A program made the translations under genes and the position numbers. From an uncultured Saprospiraceae bacterium (GTDB lineage: Bacteria; Bacteroidota; Bacteroidia; Chitinophagales; Saprospiraceae), in the NCBI GenBank assembly GCA_938016265.1, contig CALLWB010000039.1:62001-126000 (forward strand): a stretch of DNA of 64,000 bases, written 5' to 3'. Positions 34,502 through 42,115 of the stretch are shown one piece after another; position 1 is the first letter of the stretch; every line of letters starts with the position of its first letter. Under the pieces are notes generated by a model. It ran no database searches and had not been told where the DNA came from. It worked only from the letters and a program-made list of their open reading frames with translations.

Positions 34502-35236
34502 ATGAGAAAATTACTTGCGCCATTTATTATTCTTGGCATTTCTTTATTCGCTTCAGTTAGCGCTTATGCCCAAGATGCTGAAAATGCAGGCGAAACATTC
34601 GGACACCAGCAGTTGAAAGAGTATTTCATACAAGGAGGTTGGAGCTTTATGTCTCTAGTACTTATTTGTTTGATCCTAGGTCTTGCTTTCTGCATTGAGC
34701 GAATCATTACCTTAAACATCGCAAACACCAATACCGACAAATTACTTGACCGAGTAAACAGTGCTTTAGCTGACGGAGATGTAGAGTCTGCAAAAGAAAT
34801 TTGCAAATCGACTCAAGGTCCAACAGCGAGTATCATGTATGATGGTCTTAAGCGTGCTTCTAACGGAGAGAGCGTAGAAAACATCGAAAAAGCGATCGTT
34901 TCTAACGGAGCAGTACAAATGGGACTTTTAGAGAAAGGCCTTGTTTGGATTTCACTTTTTATTGCCATTGCACCGATGTTAGGTTTCATGGGTACAGTAA
35001 TCGGGATGATCAAGGCCTTCGATAAGATTGCCGAAGTAGGAGATATCTCGCCAGCAATTGTTGCCGGTGGTATTAAAGTAGCCCTTTTGACTACAGTATT
35101 TGGTTTGGTCGCGGCGATTATTCTTCAATTATTTTACAACTACATCGTATCTAAAATTGATGGTATTGTAAACAGAATGGAAGATTCTTCTATCGTATTA
35201 GTAGATATGCTAAACGATCACAAAATTATCAAGTAA
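34502..35236 (+). CDS. exbB: ExbB/TolQ/MotA-family proton channel subunit
   Basis: 244 residues: signal-like first hydrophobic stretch, then a transmembrane helix (about 46-66) and two close helices (about 143-167 and 185-208) with family motifs GLVWISLFIAIAPMLGFMGTVIGM and GGIKVALLTTVFGLVAAI. ExbB pentamers surround an ExbD dimer and energise TonB. First gene of a cluster with four exbD genes downstream. Confidence 0.93.
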   Translation: MRKLLAPFIILGISLFASVSAYAQDAENAGETFGHQQLKEYFIQGGWSFMSLVLICLILGLAFCIERIITLNIANTNTDKLLDRVNSALADGDVESAKEICKSTQGPTASIMYDGLKRASNGESVENIEKAIVSNGAVQMGLLEKGLVWISLFIAIAPMLGFMGTVIGMIKAFDKIAEVGDISPAIVAGGIKVALLTTVFGLVAAIILQLFYNYIVSKIDGIVNRMEDSSIVLVDMLNDHKIIK

Positions 35237-35257
35237 ACCATTTAAATAGACAAACTT

Positions 35258-35719
35258 ATGTATGATTTATTAGTAAAGCGAGGCCAGATGTTTGCTTTCG
35301 TCTTTGGTGGTATATTTGTAGCTATATTTTTAGCATTCGTGTTCGGCGGTTTGGGTAAGCTTGGTTCTTCCCCAACTAATGAAATGCTATACCCAACATC
35401 TATTTTTGATTTTGGAATCAAAGGAACAAAATTCTTGGTTTATTTAGCAGGTTTCGTAGCACTAGCAGCGGAATTGTACTACATGGTGACCAACCCGAAA
35501 ACGGCAATTAGAATGCTAATAGGACTTGCAGTTTTAGTTGTTATGTTTTTTATTGGCTATGCTTTGTCTTCGGATGAAGTGACTAAATCAATGACTGAAT
35601 TTGGTGTGTCTCCTTCTTTAGGGAAAATGATTGGAGGAGCAATATGGACCGCAATTCTCATGTCACTCGGTGCTGTTCTTTTAATGGTGGTATCGGAAAT
35701 TTTAGCATTCTTTAAATAA
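35258..35719 (+). CDS. Small multi-pass membrane protein between exbB and exbD
   Basis: 153 residues with four hydrophobic helices (about 13-33, 57-75, 86-104, 127-149) and no recognised domain. The position between exbB and exbD, with 21- and 8-base gaps, is common in Bacteroidota and suggests a partner of the ExbB/D motor. Function unknown. Confidence 0.8.
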   Translation: MYDLLVKRGQMFAFVFGGIFVAIFLAFVFGGLGKLGSSPTNEMLYPTSIFDFGIKGTKFLVYLAGFVALAAELYYMVTNPKTAIRMLIGLAVLVVMFFIGYALSSDEVTKSMTEFGVSPSLGKMIGGAIWTAILMSLGAVLLMVVSEILAFFK

Positions 35720-35727
35720 TAACAAAA

Positions 35728-36261
35728 ATGGGTAGACCATCTCCTGAAATAAATGCCAGTTCGATGGCAGATATCGCGTTTCTACTGTTGATATTCTTCT
35801 TGGTAACAACTACCATTGATGTCGATAAAGGCATCACCGTGAAGTTGCCACCATGGTCGGATGAACCACCTGAAACGCAGAAACTAAAAACACGAAATGT
35901 GTATTCTGTTCTTGTTAATGCAAATGACGATCTTCTTGTAAGAGGAGAACCGATGATGGTTAGAGACTTGAAGGAAAATGCCAAGGTTTTTATCATGAAT
36001 CCACAAAAGTTGGAAAACATGTCCGAAAGACCTACTAGCGCAATTATCTCTTTGAAGAATGACCGGGGTACTTCTTACGGCTCCTATCTAGGTGTGTATA
36101 ATGAGTTGAAAGCTGCCTATAATGAAATATGGGAAGAGCAATCTCAATCACAACACGGGATGCCTTATGTTGACCTCCCATTTGACAAGAAGAAGGAATT
36201 GCGATCAAGTATACCACTTGTAATTTCTGAAGCAGAGCCAACAGATTTCGCTAAAAAGTAA
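35728..36261 (+). CDS. exbD: ExbD-family protein 1
   Basis: 177 residues. One N-terminal transmembrane helix, INASSMADIAFLLLIFFLVT, containing the Asp needed for proton transfer, followed by DVDKGITVKLPPW and a periplasmic domain with SLKNDRGTSYGSYLGVYNELKAAYNEIW. The DKGITVKLPP form and C-terminal ISEAE are characteristic of one of two ExbD types paired in this phylum. Its close paralogue lies at 37093-37626. Confidence 0.92.
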   Translation: MGRPSPEINASSMADIAFLLLIFFLVTTTIDVDKGITVKLPPWSDEPPETQKLKTRNVYSVLVNANDDLLVRGEPMMVRDLKENAKVFIMNPQKLENMSERPTSAIISLKNDRGTSYGSYLGVYNELKAAYNEIWEEQSQSQHGMPYVDLPFDKKKELRSSIPLVISEAEPTDFAKK

Positions 36262-36312
36262 TTCAGTTGCAAGTGCGTAGCATTTGCGTCTGTCTACTAC
36301 AAAATAAAAATT

Positions 36313-36786
36313 ATGTCAAAATTTAGCAAAAAGAGAGGGAAAACGGTGCCGGCGATTTCGACGGCCTCGCTTCCTGATATTATATTTATCCTTCTGTTTT
36401 TCTTTATGGTGGTAACGGTTTTGAAAAACTCCGATCTAATGATCGATGTTATCGTGCCGGATGCCACTGAATTGCAGAAGTTGGAGAAGAAATCTCTGGT
36501 TAGCTATCTGTATATCGGTACACCGAAAGAACGGTATCGGGAAACATACGGAAGTGCACCAAGACTTCAACTCAATGACCAGTTTGCTACCATTGATGAA
36601 ATTCCACTTTTTCTTGAAAAAGAGAAATTGAAAATTCAAGAACAACTGCAACCTTTGATGACTGCTTCACTGCGAGTCGACAGGGAAGTAACGATGGGAA
36701 TTGTGCAGGACGTCAAAACGAAACTTCGTAAGACGGGTCAGCTGAAAGTCAACTATTCCGCAAAACAACGAGCTAAAGATTTATAA
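36313..36786 (+). CDS. exbD: ExbD-family protein 2
   Basis: 157 residues, with a transmembrane helix carrying the motor aspartate in STASLPDIIFILLFFFMVV, and a periplasmic domain ending LRVDREVTMGIVQDVKTKLRKTG. Second ExbD type, paired with the gene before it. Its paralogue lies at 37695-38138. Confidence 0.92.
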   Translation: MSKFSKKRGKTVPAISTASLPDIIFILLFFFMVVTVLKNSDLMIDVIVPDATELQKLEKKSLVSYLYIGTPKERYRETYGSAPRLQLNDQFATIDEIPLFLEKEKLKIQEQLQPLMTASLRVDREVTMGIVQDVKTKLRKTGQLKVNYSAKQRAKDL

Positions 36787-37092
36787 TAGCGCTCTTGTAG
36801 ATAAAATTTACGCGAAGCCTGTTTCTGAAAAGAGACAGGCTTTTTTGTTTGTGAAATTTGGAGGAAATACGTAGAGAGAATTCACGAATTCTCTCCACTC
36901 GCCCTAACACCACAAATTCCCTCTACCCACACACACCATACTGCACCAATCGTGCATCTTATAATTAAAGGCAGACACTAGTCGCCACAAACCATACTGC
37001 CAATTCTTTTTATTACTAATCTTTGAACAGATCTTGCTTCAACTCTTACCGACGTAAAAGAGGCTAAGCACCGATTTGTCCAATAAAACTGA
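36787..37092. other. Region separating the two ExbD pairs
   Basis: 306 bases with no gene. It holds the terminator at 36814-36848 and presumably the promoter of the second pair, which I could not identify with confidence. Confidence 0.5.
36814..36848 (+). terminator. Intrinsic terminator after the first ExbD pair
   Basis: AAGCCTGTTTC / GAGACAGGCTT stem with a 6-base loop and a run of Ts, 28 bases after the stop of ExbD 2. The second pair therefore probably has its own promoter. Confidence 0.9.
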
Positions 37093-37626
37093 ATGACGAT
37101 GAATATTAAAAAAAGAGGGAATGCGCCCTCCATCAATGCGAGTAGTATGGCCGATGTTGCTTTTTTGCTACTGATCTTTTTTTTGGTAGTCACCACCATC
37201 GATGTCGATAAGGGCATAACGGTGAAACTGCCACCTTGGTGCGAAGGACCAGACTGCGTTACCGAAGCACCCAATAGCCAAATATTAAGCATCAAAGTAA
37301 ACGCTGCCAACCAACTACTAGTAAAAGGCACCGAAATCGAAATCGGCGCACTCAAAGAACGAACAAAGCAATACCTACTTGAAAAAGAAAAAAAATCCAT
37401 CATCTCCCTACAAAATGACCGCGCAACCAACTACGATACCTACTTAGCCGTCTACAATGAACTCAAAGCAGCCTACAATGAAGTTTGGGAACAGGAAGCT
37501 TTCAAACAATATGGAGAGGCATACGAACGTTTAGGTACTGACCAAAAACGCGAAATTCGAAAAATCTATCCTCAAGTAATTTCTGAGGCGGAGTCTTCCG
37601 ATTTTTCATTTGTGCCTGCTAGCTGA
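37093..37626 (+). CDS. exbD: ExbD-family protein 3 (paralogue of ExbD 1)
   Basis: 177 residues. Same order as ExbD 1: INASSMADVAFLLLIFFLVV, DVDKGITVKLPPW, SLQNDRATNYDTYLAVYNELKAAYNEVW and ISEAESSDF at the end. The insert after LPPW contains two Cys (CEGPDC) that ExbD 1 lacks. The start could also be the second Met (MNIKKRG), two codons in. Clearly a duplicate of the upstream gene. Confidence 0.92.
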   Translation: MTMNIKKRGNAPSINASSMADVAFLLLIFFLVVTTIDVDKGITVKLPPWCEGPDCVTEAPNSQILSIKVNAANQLLVKGTEIEIGALKERTKQYLLEKEKKSIISLQNDRATNYDTYLAVYNELKAAYNEVWEQEAFKQYGEAYERLGTDQKREIRKIYPQVISEAESSDFSFVPAS

Positions 37627-37694
37627 TTTCCCTGAATTTGCGCTTAATTTTATTTATTCACCTTGCGATCTAAAAATCGCTGCAAGCACAAATT

Positions 37695-38138
37695 ATGAAA
37701 CGTAGAATCAGAAAACCCCGCAAAACACCTGCAGTCTCCACAGCATCGCTGCCTGACATCATCTTTATTTTGTTGTTTTTCTTTATGGTAGTTGCAGTCA
37801 TCAAAAACCAGGATTTGCTAGTGGAGGTTCAATTGCCTGTTGCTTCGGAACTGGAGGAGATAAAACGCAGTGAGACGGTTAATCACATTTACATCGGGTA
37901 TCCTAAAATATCTAGTACAAAATCCAAACTGTCTGGCCCTAAAATTCAACTGAACGATGCATTCGCTGAGGTGGATGAAATTGGACAATTTGTTCGGGCT
38001 AATCCTGACAACGCACTAACGATGCTGAAAGTGGACGAAGCGGCAACGATGGGACTAATCACGGAGGTGAAAACAGCGCTCCGAAAAGCCAATCGGCTAA
38101 AATTAAATTACGCGGCATTACAAGGAATGAAGAACTAA
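37695..38138 (+). CDS. exbD: ExbD-family protein 4 (paralogue of ExbD 2)
   Basis: 147 residues. Transmembrane helix STASLPDIIFILLFFFMVV is identical to that of ExbD 2. The domain ends LKVDEAATMGLITEVKTALRKAN. Paired with ExbD 3, repeating the order of the first pair. Followed by its own terminator. Confidence 0.92.
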   Translation: MKRRIRKPRKTPAVSTASLPDIIFILLFFFMVVAVIKNQDLLVEVQLPVASELEEIKRSETVNHIYIGYPKISSTKSKLSGPKIQLNDAFAEVDEIGQFVRANPDNALTMLKVDEAATMGLITEVKTALRKANRLKLNYAALQGMKN

Positions 38139-38534
38139 TACAATAAGAGGTTTGCTTGCTTATCATTGGAAGGCAGACCTCTTATTTTCTACTTCAAATT
38201 GGGCGGTTTGTGAGGACATTTAGTATTGGGATACTTTCTGTTAAATATTTATTTTTTTAATTTGTCGAATAGGCCCCTCCCTGTGGGAGGGCTTCCCACC
38301 CTCGCCGCCACCGCCTCCCCGATTTTTTACAAAAATCGAAGAGCAATTTTCAAATTTCAGTTTAGCCCATATCTCCCCCCACCCAGAGAAGACATCTGAT
38401 TTTTGAATTTATTTTTGACCGTTCGAACAGGAAGGAATTAACAAACCTCCTACTATATAGATACTGTGTTACGATCCAAGCGTTCTTACATTTTTTATAT
38501 CTTTATAATCTAAAGGAAGGCACACTTGTGTGAT
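38139..38534. other. Region between the last exbD gene and the IS110 transposase gene
   Basis: 396 bases without a gene. It contains the exbD terminator at 38142-38190, a compact GC-rich segment with hairpins (38274-38346), and a perfect 12-base palindrome CACACTTGTGTG at 38521-38532, just outside the transposase coding region. One boundary of the insertion sequence must lie here. Confidence 0.5.
38142..38190 (+). terminator. Terminator after the second ExbD pair
   Basis: AATAAGAGGT/ACCTCTTATT perfect 10-bp stem with a 25-base loop and a T-rich tail, directly after the last exbD stop codon. Confidence 0.8.
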
Positions 38535-39611
38535 CTATCCAGAGTAGTGTCGATTTTTATCGGCACTACATTTTTCTTTGTTGTCTTCAGATTTGTAGTA
38601 CTTGTCGTTAAAAGCCTCATTCTTTTTCCACAGCGTATAGATCAGCACTAATAACCTTCTTTGTATAGCTACCAGTGCCTTTTTCTTTATTGCTCCATTT
38701 CTTTTTACAATTCTTTGATAGATCCTATAAAATGGTTGGAATTTACACCTCACAATAGCCATTGCAGGCATATACATACTTGATCTTATATGTGTATTCC
38801 CTGACTTAGAGATTCTGGTTTTTCCTTTATGTTTGCCACTTGAATTTTCGACAACATCGTACCCCGCATAACTAACCAGCTGTTTTGCTGAAGTAAAGGT
38901 GGTAAACCCATTGGTTTCTGCTATCACAGTCAATACACTTAACCTACCTAATCCTTTTACTGAATCTGCAATCATCTTGACTTTCTTCATTAATGCTTCA
39001 TCAATTTTTGCCAATATATATGCTTGCTTTTCTATGGCTTTGATTTTTGTATTTAATACTCCAATCATCTCTTCAAGTGACTTAATCACCTCGGACATTT
39101 CTATGACGCTTGTTTTCATCGCATGCAACTGATTCGAAAATTGAATCCGACTAACTTGTAATGACTTGCGATGTCTTAATAGAGCTCTTATCTCCAAGAT
39201 CTTTTTACTGCAAGGATTCCATTTGTCAAACTTACGTTCAATAGCCATTGTTGCTATCGCCCTGCCATCCAGCTTATCTGTCTTTGATTTGTAACCTAAG
39301 ACCTCTATGTATTTTTTCACCCGACTTGGCTTTTCTACACATACATAGACACCTAACTCGTTTAGAAAATAGAGTAATCGTTCGTGGTAAACTCCTGTTA
39401 CCTCTAACAATACCTGGTAGTGAACATTCTTTACTTTTCTGTGCTTTTCCAGCCAATCCTTAAACTGTTGGTGGCCTTTTTTTTCGTTTTTAAAACGTCT
39501 TTGGCCACAAACTGTTATTTGTCCTTCATTGATTTTGTGGCTAACACAGGCATGAAACCAATCCTTGCTTATGTCTATTCCAATACCATAGCAAACAACT
39601 TCTTTTTTCAT
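38535..39611 (-). CDS. IS110-family transposase (DEDD recombinase)
   Basis: 358 residues, intact. The RuvC-like DEDD domain shows Asp13 (GIDISKDWF), Glu70 (LLEVTG), and Asp112/Asp115 (KTDKLDGRAIA). The Transposase_20 domain follows, with GLGRLSVLTVIAE, LVSYAGYDVVENSSG and ISKSGNTHIR. IS110 recombinases insert their element under guidance of a bridge RNA from the element's own non-coding end. No frameshift or stop is seen, so the element may still be active. Confidence 0.95.
   Translation of the reverse strand: MKKEVVCYGIGIDISKDWFHACVSHKINEGQITVCGQRRFKNEKKGHQQFKDWLEKHRKVKNVHYQVLLEVTGVYHERLLYFLNELGVYVCVEKPSRVKKYIEVLGYKSKTDKLDGRAIATMAIERKFDKWNPCSKKILEIRALLRHRKSLQVSRIQFSNQLHAMKTSVIEMSEVIKSLEEMIGVLNTKIKAIEKQAYILAKIDEALMKKVKMIADSVKGLGRLSVLTVIAETNGFTTFTSAKQLVSYAGYDVVENSSGKHKGKTRISKSGNTHIRSSMYMPAMAIVRCKFQPFYRIYQRIVKRNGAIKKKALVAIQRRLLVLIYTLWKKNEAFNDKYYKSEDNKEKCSADKNRHYSG
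38544..38575 (+). terminator. Plus-strand hairpin with T-run inside the end of the transposase gene
   Basis: GTAGTGTCGAT / ATCGGCACTAC (one mismatch) with a TTTT loop, then ATTTTTC. In plus-strand orientation it resembles an intrinsic terminator facing into the insertion sequence, and it overlaps the last codons of the transposase. Confidence 0.5.
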
Positions 39612-39860
39612 CTTATCTTTTTTAATTAATCTGATAATGATGAATCGTAACTCTCCTCGTCTTCTCTCGTAATCGATACAGGATAACTGCTCTTGGCGTT
39701 TCCTTCAATACTGTCCAAACTCTAAGAGAAACCAGCTAGGGTTCTTTCTATATAACTGTATAGATCTAATTTGATCTTACTTGAGCCAAATACGACTTAC
39801 CTAGCTAGCTCGATACATCCGATCTAAATGTAGCGATTTACTCTTTACAAACATACGAGA
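39612..39860 (-). ncRNA. Candidate bridge-RNA region of the IS110 element
   Basis: Non-coding leader upstream of the transposase start. Several small inverted repeats are visible on the minus strand: CTATA-cagt-TATAG, a GAACC-ctagct-GGTTTC hairpin, and TACAT...ATGTA further upstream. Non-coding ends of IS110-group elements encode the bridge RNA. Its guide loops and exact ends cannot be assigned without the insertion boundaries. Confidence 0.35.
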
Positions 39861-40047
39861 GTCTAAAAAGGAGATTTTACATAAATAGATTTTTAAAAAA
39901 TCTGTAAAAACGCCTGTAACCCATTCACAATCAATAAGAAAAAATTTTAAAAAAAGTGGAGTTTTAAAAATAAAAAGCGACCCAGAATCTGGCGATTTTG
40001 CCGAAATAGCCTAATTATTACCATGATAATTTGCTATTAAACCAGTT

Positions 40048-41217
40048 TTACGATGTAGAAACACTATAAGAAACACCATCAATCATCAGTTTAGAAATGA
40101 TTTCGCATAAAATTTCTGAGGTGCCCCCTCCAATTTGTCCAAGACGGGCGTCTCGAAACATACGAGCCAGCGGATATTCCTCCATAAAACCATAACCACC
40201 AAACATTTGAAGACATTGCGTGGCCACCCGGTCATTCAATTGAGTGCAAAGCAGTTTTGCCATGGAAGCCTCCTTAACCAGATAATCGCCATCTAAAAAA
40301 CGCTGGTACAAATGATAAACAAAGATTTTGTTCATTTCTATCTCGGAGGCCATTTGAGCGATTCGATGTCGGAGTACTTGGAATTTGTTGATTTTTCGTC
40401 CGAAAGCAGTTCGTTCATTCATGTATTGCAGCGTCAGCTCCAAGGCATAATCAGAATACGCTACCCCTTGCAAAGCCATGAACAATCGCTCAGAAACGAA
40501 ATGCTGCATGATGTAAAAAAAGCCCTGCCCTTCCTCACCCAACAAATTTCCAACAGGAACGTTGACATCGCTGAACCCAATCTCGCCAGTATCAGAAGCA
40601 TGCCATCCAAGTTTGTCCAGTTTGTTAGCGGTGACACCTGGGCTTTCTCGATCGATGATTAGCATGCTGATGGCCTTGTTGCTGGGGTCTGGATTCATCT
40701 TTACGGCAGCAACGATGTAATCACTGTTGACGCCGTTCGTGATAAATGTTTTAGAGCCATTCACCACATAAAAATCCCCTTCCTTAACAGCAGTAGTCCT
40801 CAAGGACTGAACATCCGATCCACCAAAAGGCTCTGTAATTGCAAGACACCCCACCGTCTCCCCAAGAATTCCAGGAATCAAATAGTTCTCTTTTTGTTGG
40901 TCATTTCCAGCAGCGTTGATGTGTGTCAGCGCAAGCCCAGCGTGTGCACCAATCGCAGCAGCCAACCCGCCAGAATTCATCCGGCACAACTCTTCATTAA
41001 AAATAACTGAATACCAAATGTCGAGATCAACGCCACCATATTTCTCAGGAAGCTGAAGCCCCAGATAACCCATTTCTCCAAACTTTTGATAGAGACTTCT
41101 TGGGATTTCGCCATCTTTTTCCCACTGATTGATGTTTGGGCGAACTTCTTTTTCTAAGAAATCTCTTAACGATTGGCGAAACAAGTGATGATCTTCATTG
41201 AAATAATAACTGGACAT
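40048..41217 (-). CDS. Acyl-CoA dehydrogenase
   Basis: FAD enzyme that oxidises acyl-CoA to trans-2-enoyl-CoA. 389 residues with family motifs: LAITEPFGGSDV (125-136), GSKTFITNG (154-162), NERTAFGRKI (267-276) and QMFGGYGFMEEYPLARMFRDAR. The usual C-terminal YEGT carrying the catalytic Glu is GGGTSE here; Glu260 in YALELT corresponds to the site used in isovaleryl/long-chain types and may be the base. It lies 24 bases after the SDR gene upstream, on the same strand. Confidence 0.92.
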   Translation of the reverse strand: MSSYYFNEDHHLFRQSLRDFLEKEVRPNINQWEKDGEIPRSLYQKFGEMGYLGLQLPEKYGGVDLDIWYSVIFNEELCRMNSGGLAAAIGAHAGLALTHINAAGNDQQKENYLIPGILGETVGCLAITEPFGGSDVQSLRTTAVKEGDFYVVNGSKTFITNGVNSDYIVAAVKMNPDPSNKAISMLIIDRESPGVTANKLDKLGWHASDTGEIGFSDVNVPVGNLLGEEGQGFFYIMQHFVSERLFMALQGVAYSDYALELTLQYMNERTAFGRKINKFQVLRHRIAQMASEIEMNKIFVYHLYQRFLDGDYLVKEASMAKLLCTQLNDRVATQCLQMFGGYGFMEEYPLARMFRDARLGQIGGGTSEILCEIISKLMIDGVSYSVSTS

Positions 41218-41241
41218 GCGCTTAATTTTATTTTTTAGAAA

Positions 41242-42036
41242 CTAGGAGGTGCGTTCCATTTCTCTGACTAGTAGAGAGTTGGTGATGAAGGAAGGGGTGA
41301 TTTTTGTAACCCAATAATTGAGACGAAACTTCCAGCCGGTGTGCACTATCTTTTTTCCAGCGAGCAATCCGTTGTAAGCATCTTTCGCAACTTCCTGCGG
41401 AGTCGCACTCGCCAATCCGCTGGAAAAGGTACGCACATTTTGCATATTTGCTGCTTCTTGAAATCCGGTATTTAGAATAGCACCAGGACAAATCGTCGTA
41501 ATTTGAACTTTGGAATTTCTTGACTTTAGTTCGAGGTGGAGAGCGTTTGACATGTGGCGGACAAACGCCTTTGTAGCAGCATACACCGCAGCATTTGGCA
41601 ATGGAAAATAAGAAGCAGAGGAACTAATATTCATGATTTTCCCGTCATTTCTTTTTTCCATGTCGACTAGGAACAATCGAGTCATTTGATACAGATTGGT
41701 GATGTTCAGACTGATCATTGCCAAGTCTTTTTCTAGTGGTGTTTCTGTGAATTTGCCATAGGAACCAAAGCCCGCACTGTTGACCAATACGTCAATTTTT
41801 CCAAATTCGGCGGCCCATTCATAGACTTCTTTGGCTGCACTTATTCTAGAAAGATCCTTTGCTAGGGTGCTAATATTCAAATCAGGATAAACCGCTGTGA
41901 TTTTTTGTTTGGCCATGCTCAATTCTTCAGGAGGCTTGGATACCCATAAAATGCGGTACCCATCCCGAGCAAACAATAAAGACATTTCATAGCCAATCCC
42001 ACTTGAACCACCAGTTATTAATACCGTTTTTTCCAT
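41242..42036 (-). CDS. Short-chain dehydrogenase/reductase
   Basis: 264 residues starting MEKTVLITGG; I chose the ATG at 42036 because the upstream 16 codons are unlike the family. NAD(P)-binding TGGSSGIG (8-15), NSAG in the middle, the catalytic Ser in MNISSSASYF and Tyr-x-x-x-Lys in YAATKAF. The closest general type is the DltE/DHRS7-like SDR group. Substrate unknown. Divergent from the next SDR and probably co-transcribed with the acyl-CoA dehydrogenase. Confidence 0.88.
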   Translation of the reverse strand: MEKTVLITGGSSGIGYEMSLLFARDGYRILWVSKPPEELSMAKQKITAVYPDLNISTLAKDLSRISAAKEVYEWAAEFGKIDVLVNSAGFGSYGKFTETPLEKDLAMISLNITNLYQMTRLFLVDMEKRNDGKIMNISSSASYFPLPNAAVYAATKAFVRHMSNALHLELKSRNSKVQITTICPGAILNTGFQEAANMQNVRTFSSGLASATPQEVAKDAYNGLLAGKKIVHTGWKFRLNYWVTKITPSFITNSLLVREMERTS

Positions 42037-42088
42037 GATGTAAGATAAGTATAGTTGGAGGCAAATTATACATTCCTGAATCAATGTT

Positions 42089-42096
42089 TATCTTTG
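42089..42096 (+). promoter_or_regulatory. Possible -7 element (TATCTTTG) for the PECR-like SDR gene
   Basis: Perfect TAnnTTTG match. Predicts a very short leader of about 14 bases before the ATG at 42116. No TTG at standard distance. Confidence 0.45.
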
Positions 42097-42115
42097 CCAT
42101 GCAAAAAAAAGAAAC

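Larger units (their letters stand above)
38500..39860 (-). mobile_element. IS110-family insertion sequence (approximate limits)
   Basis: One intact transposase frame plus about 250 bases of non-coding sequence on its 5' side. IS110 elements often lack terminal inverted repeats and target duplications, and I could not fix the boundaries by eye. A real junction needs comparison with an empty site or a second copy. The surrounding genes (exbD and an acyl-CoA dehydrogenase) are not interrupted. Confidence 0.75.

Noticed and set aside
38535-39611. Possibility that the IS110 transposase is a pseudogene
   Set aside because: The frame is uninterrupted at normal length, and all DEDD residues and the SSG/KSGN motifs are present.
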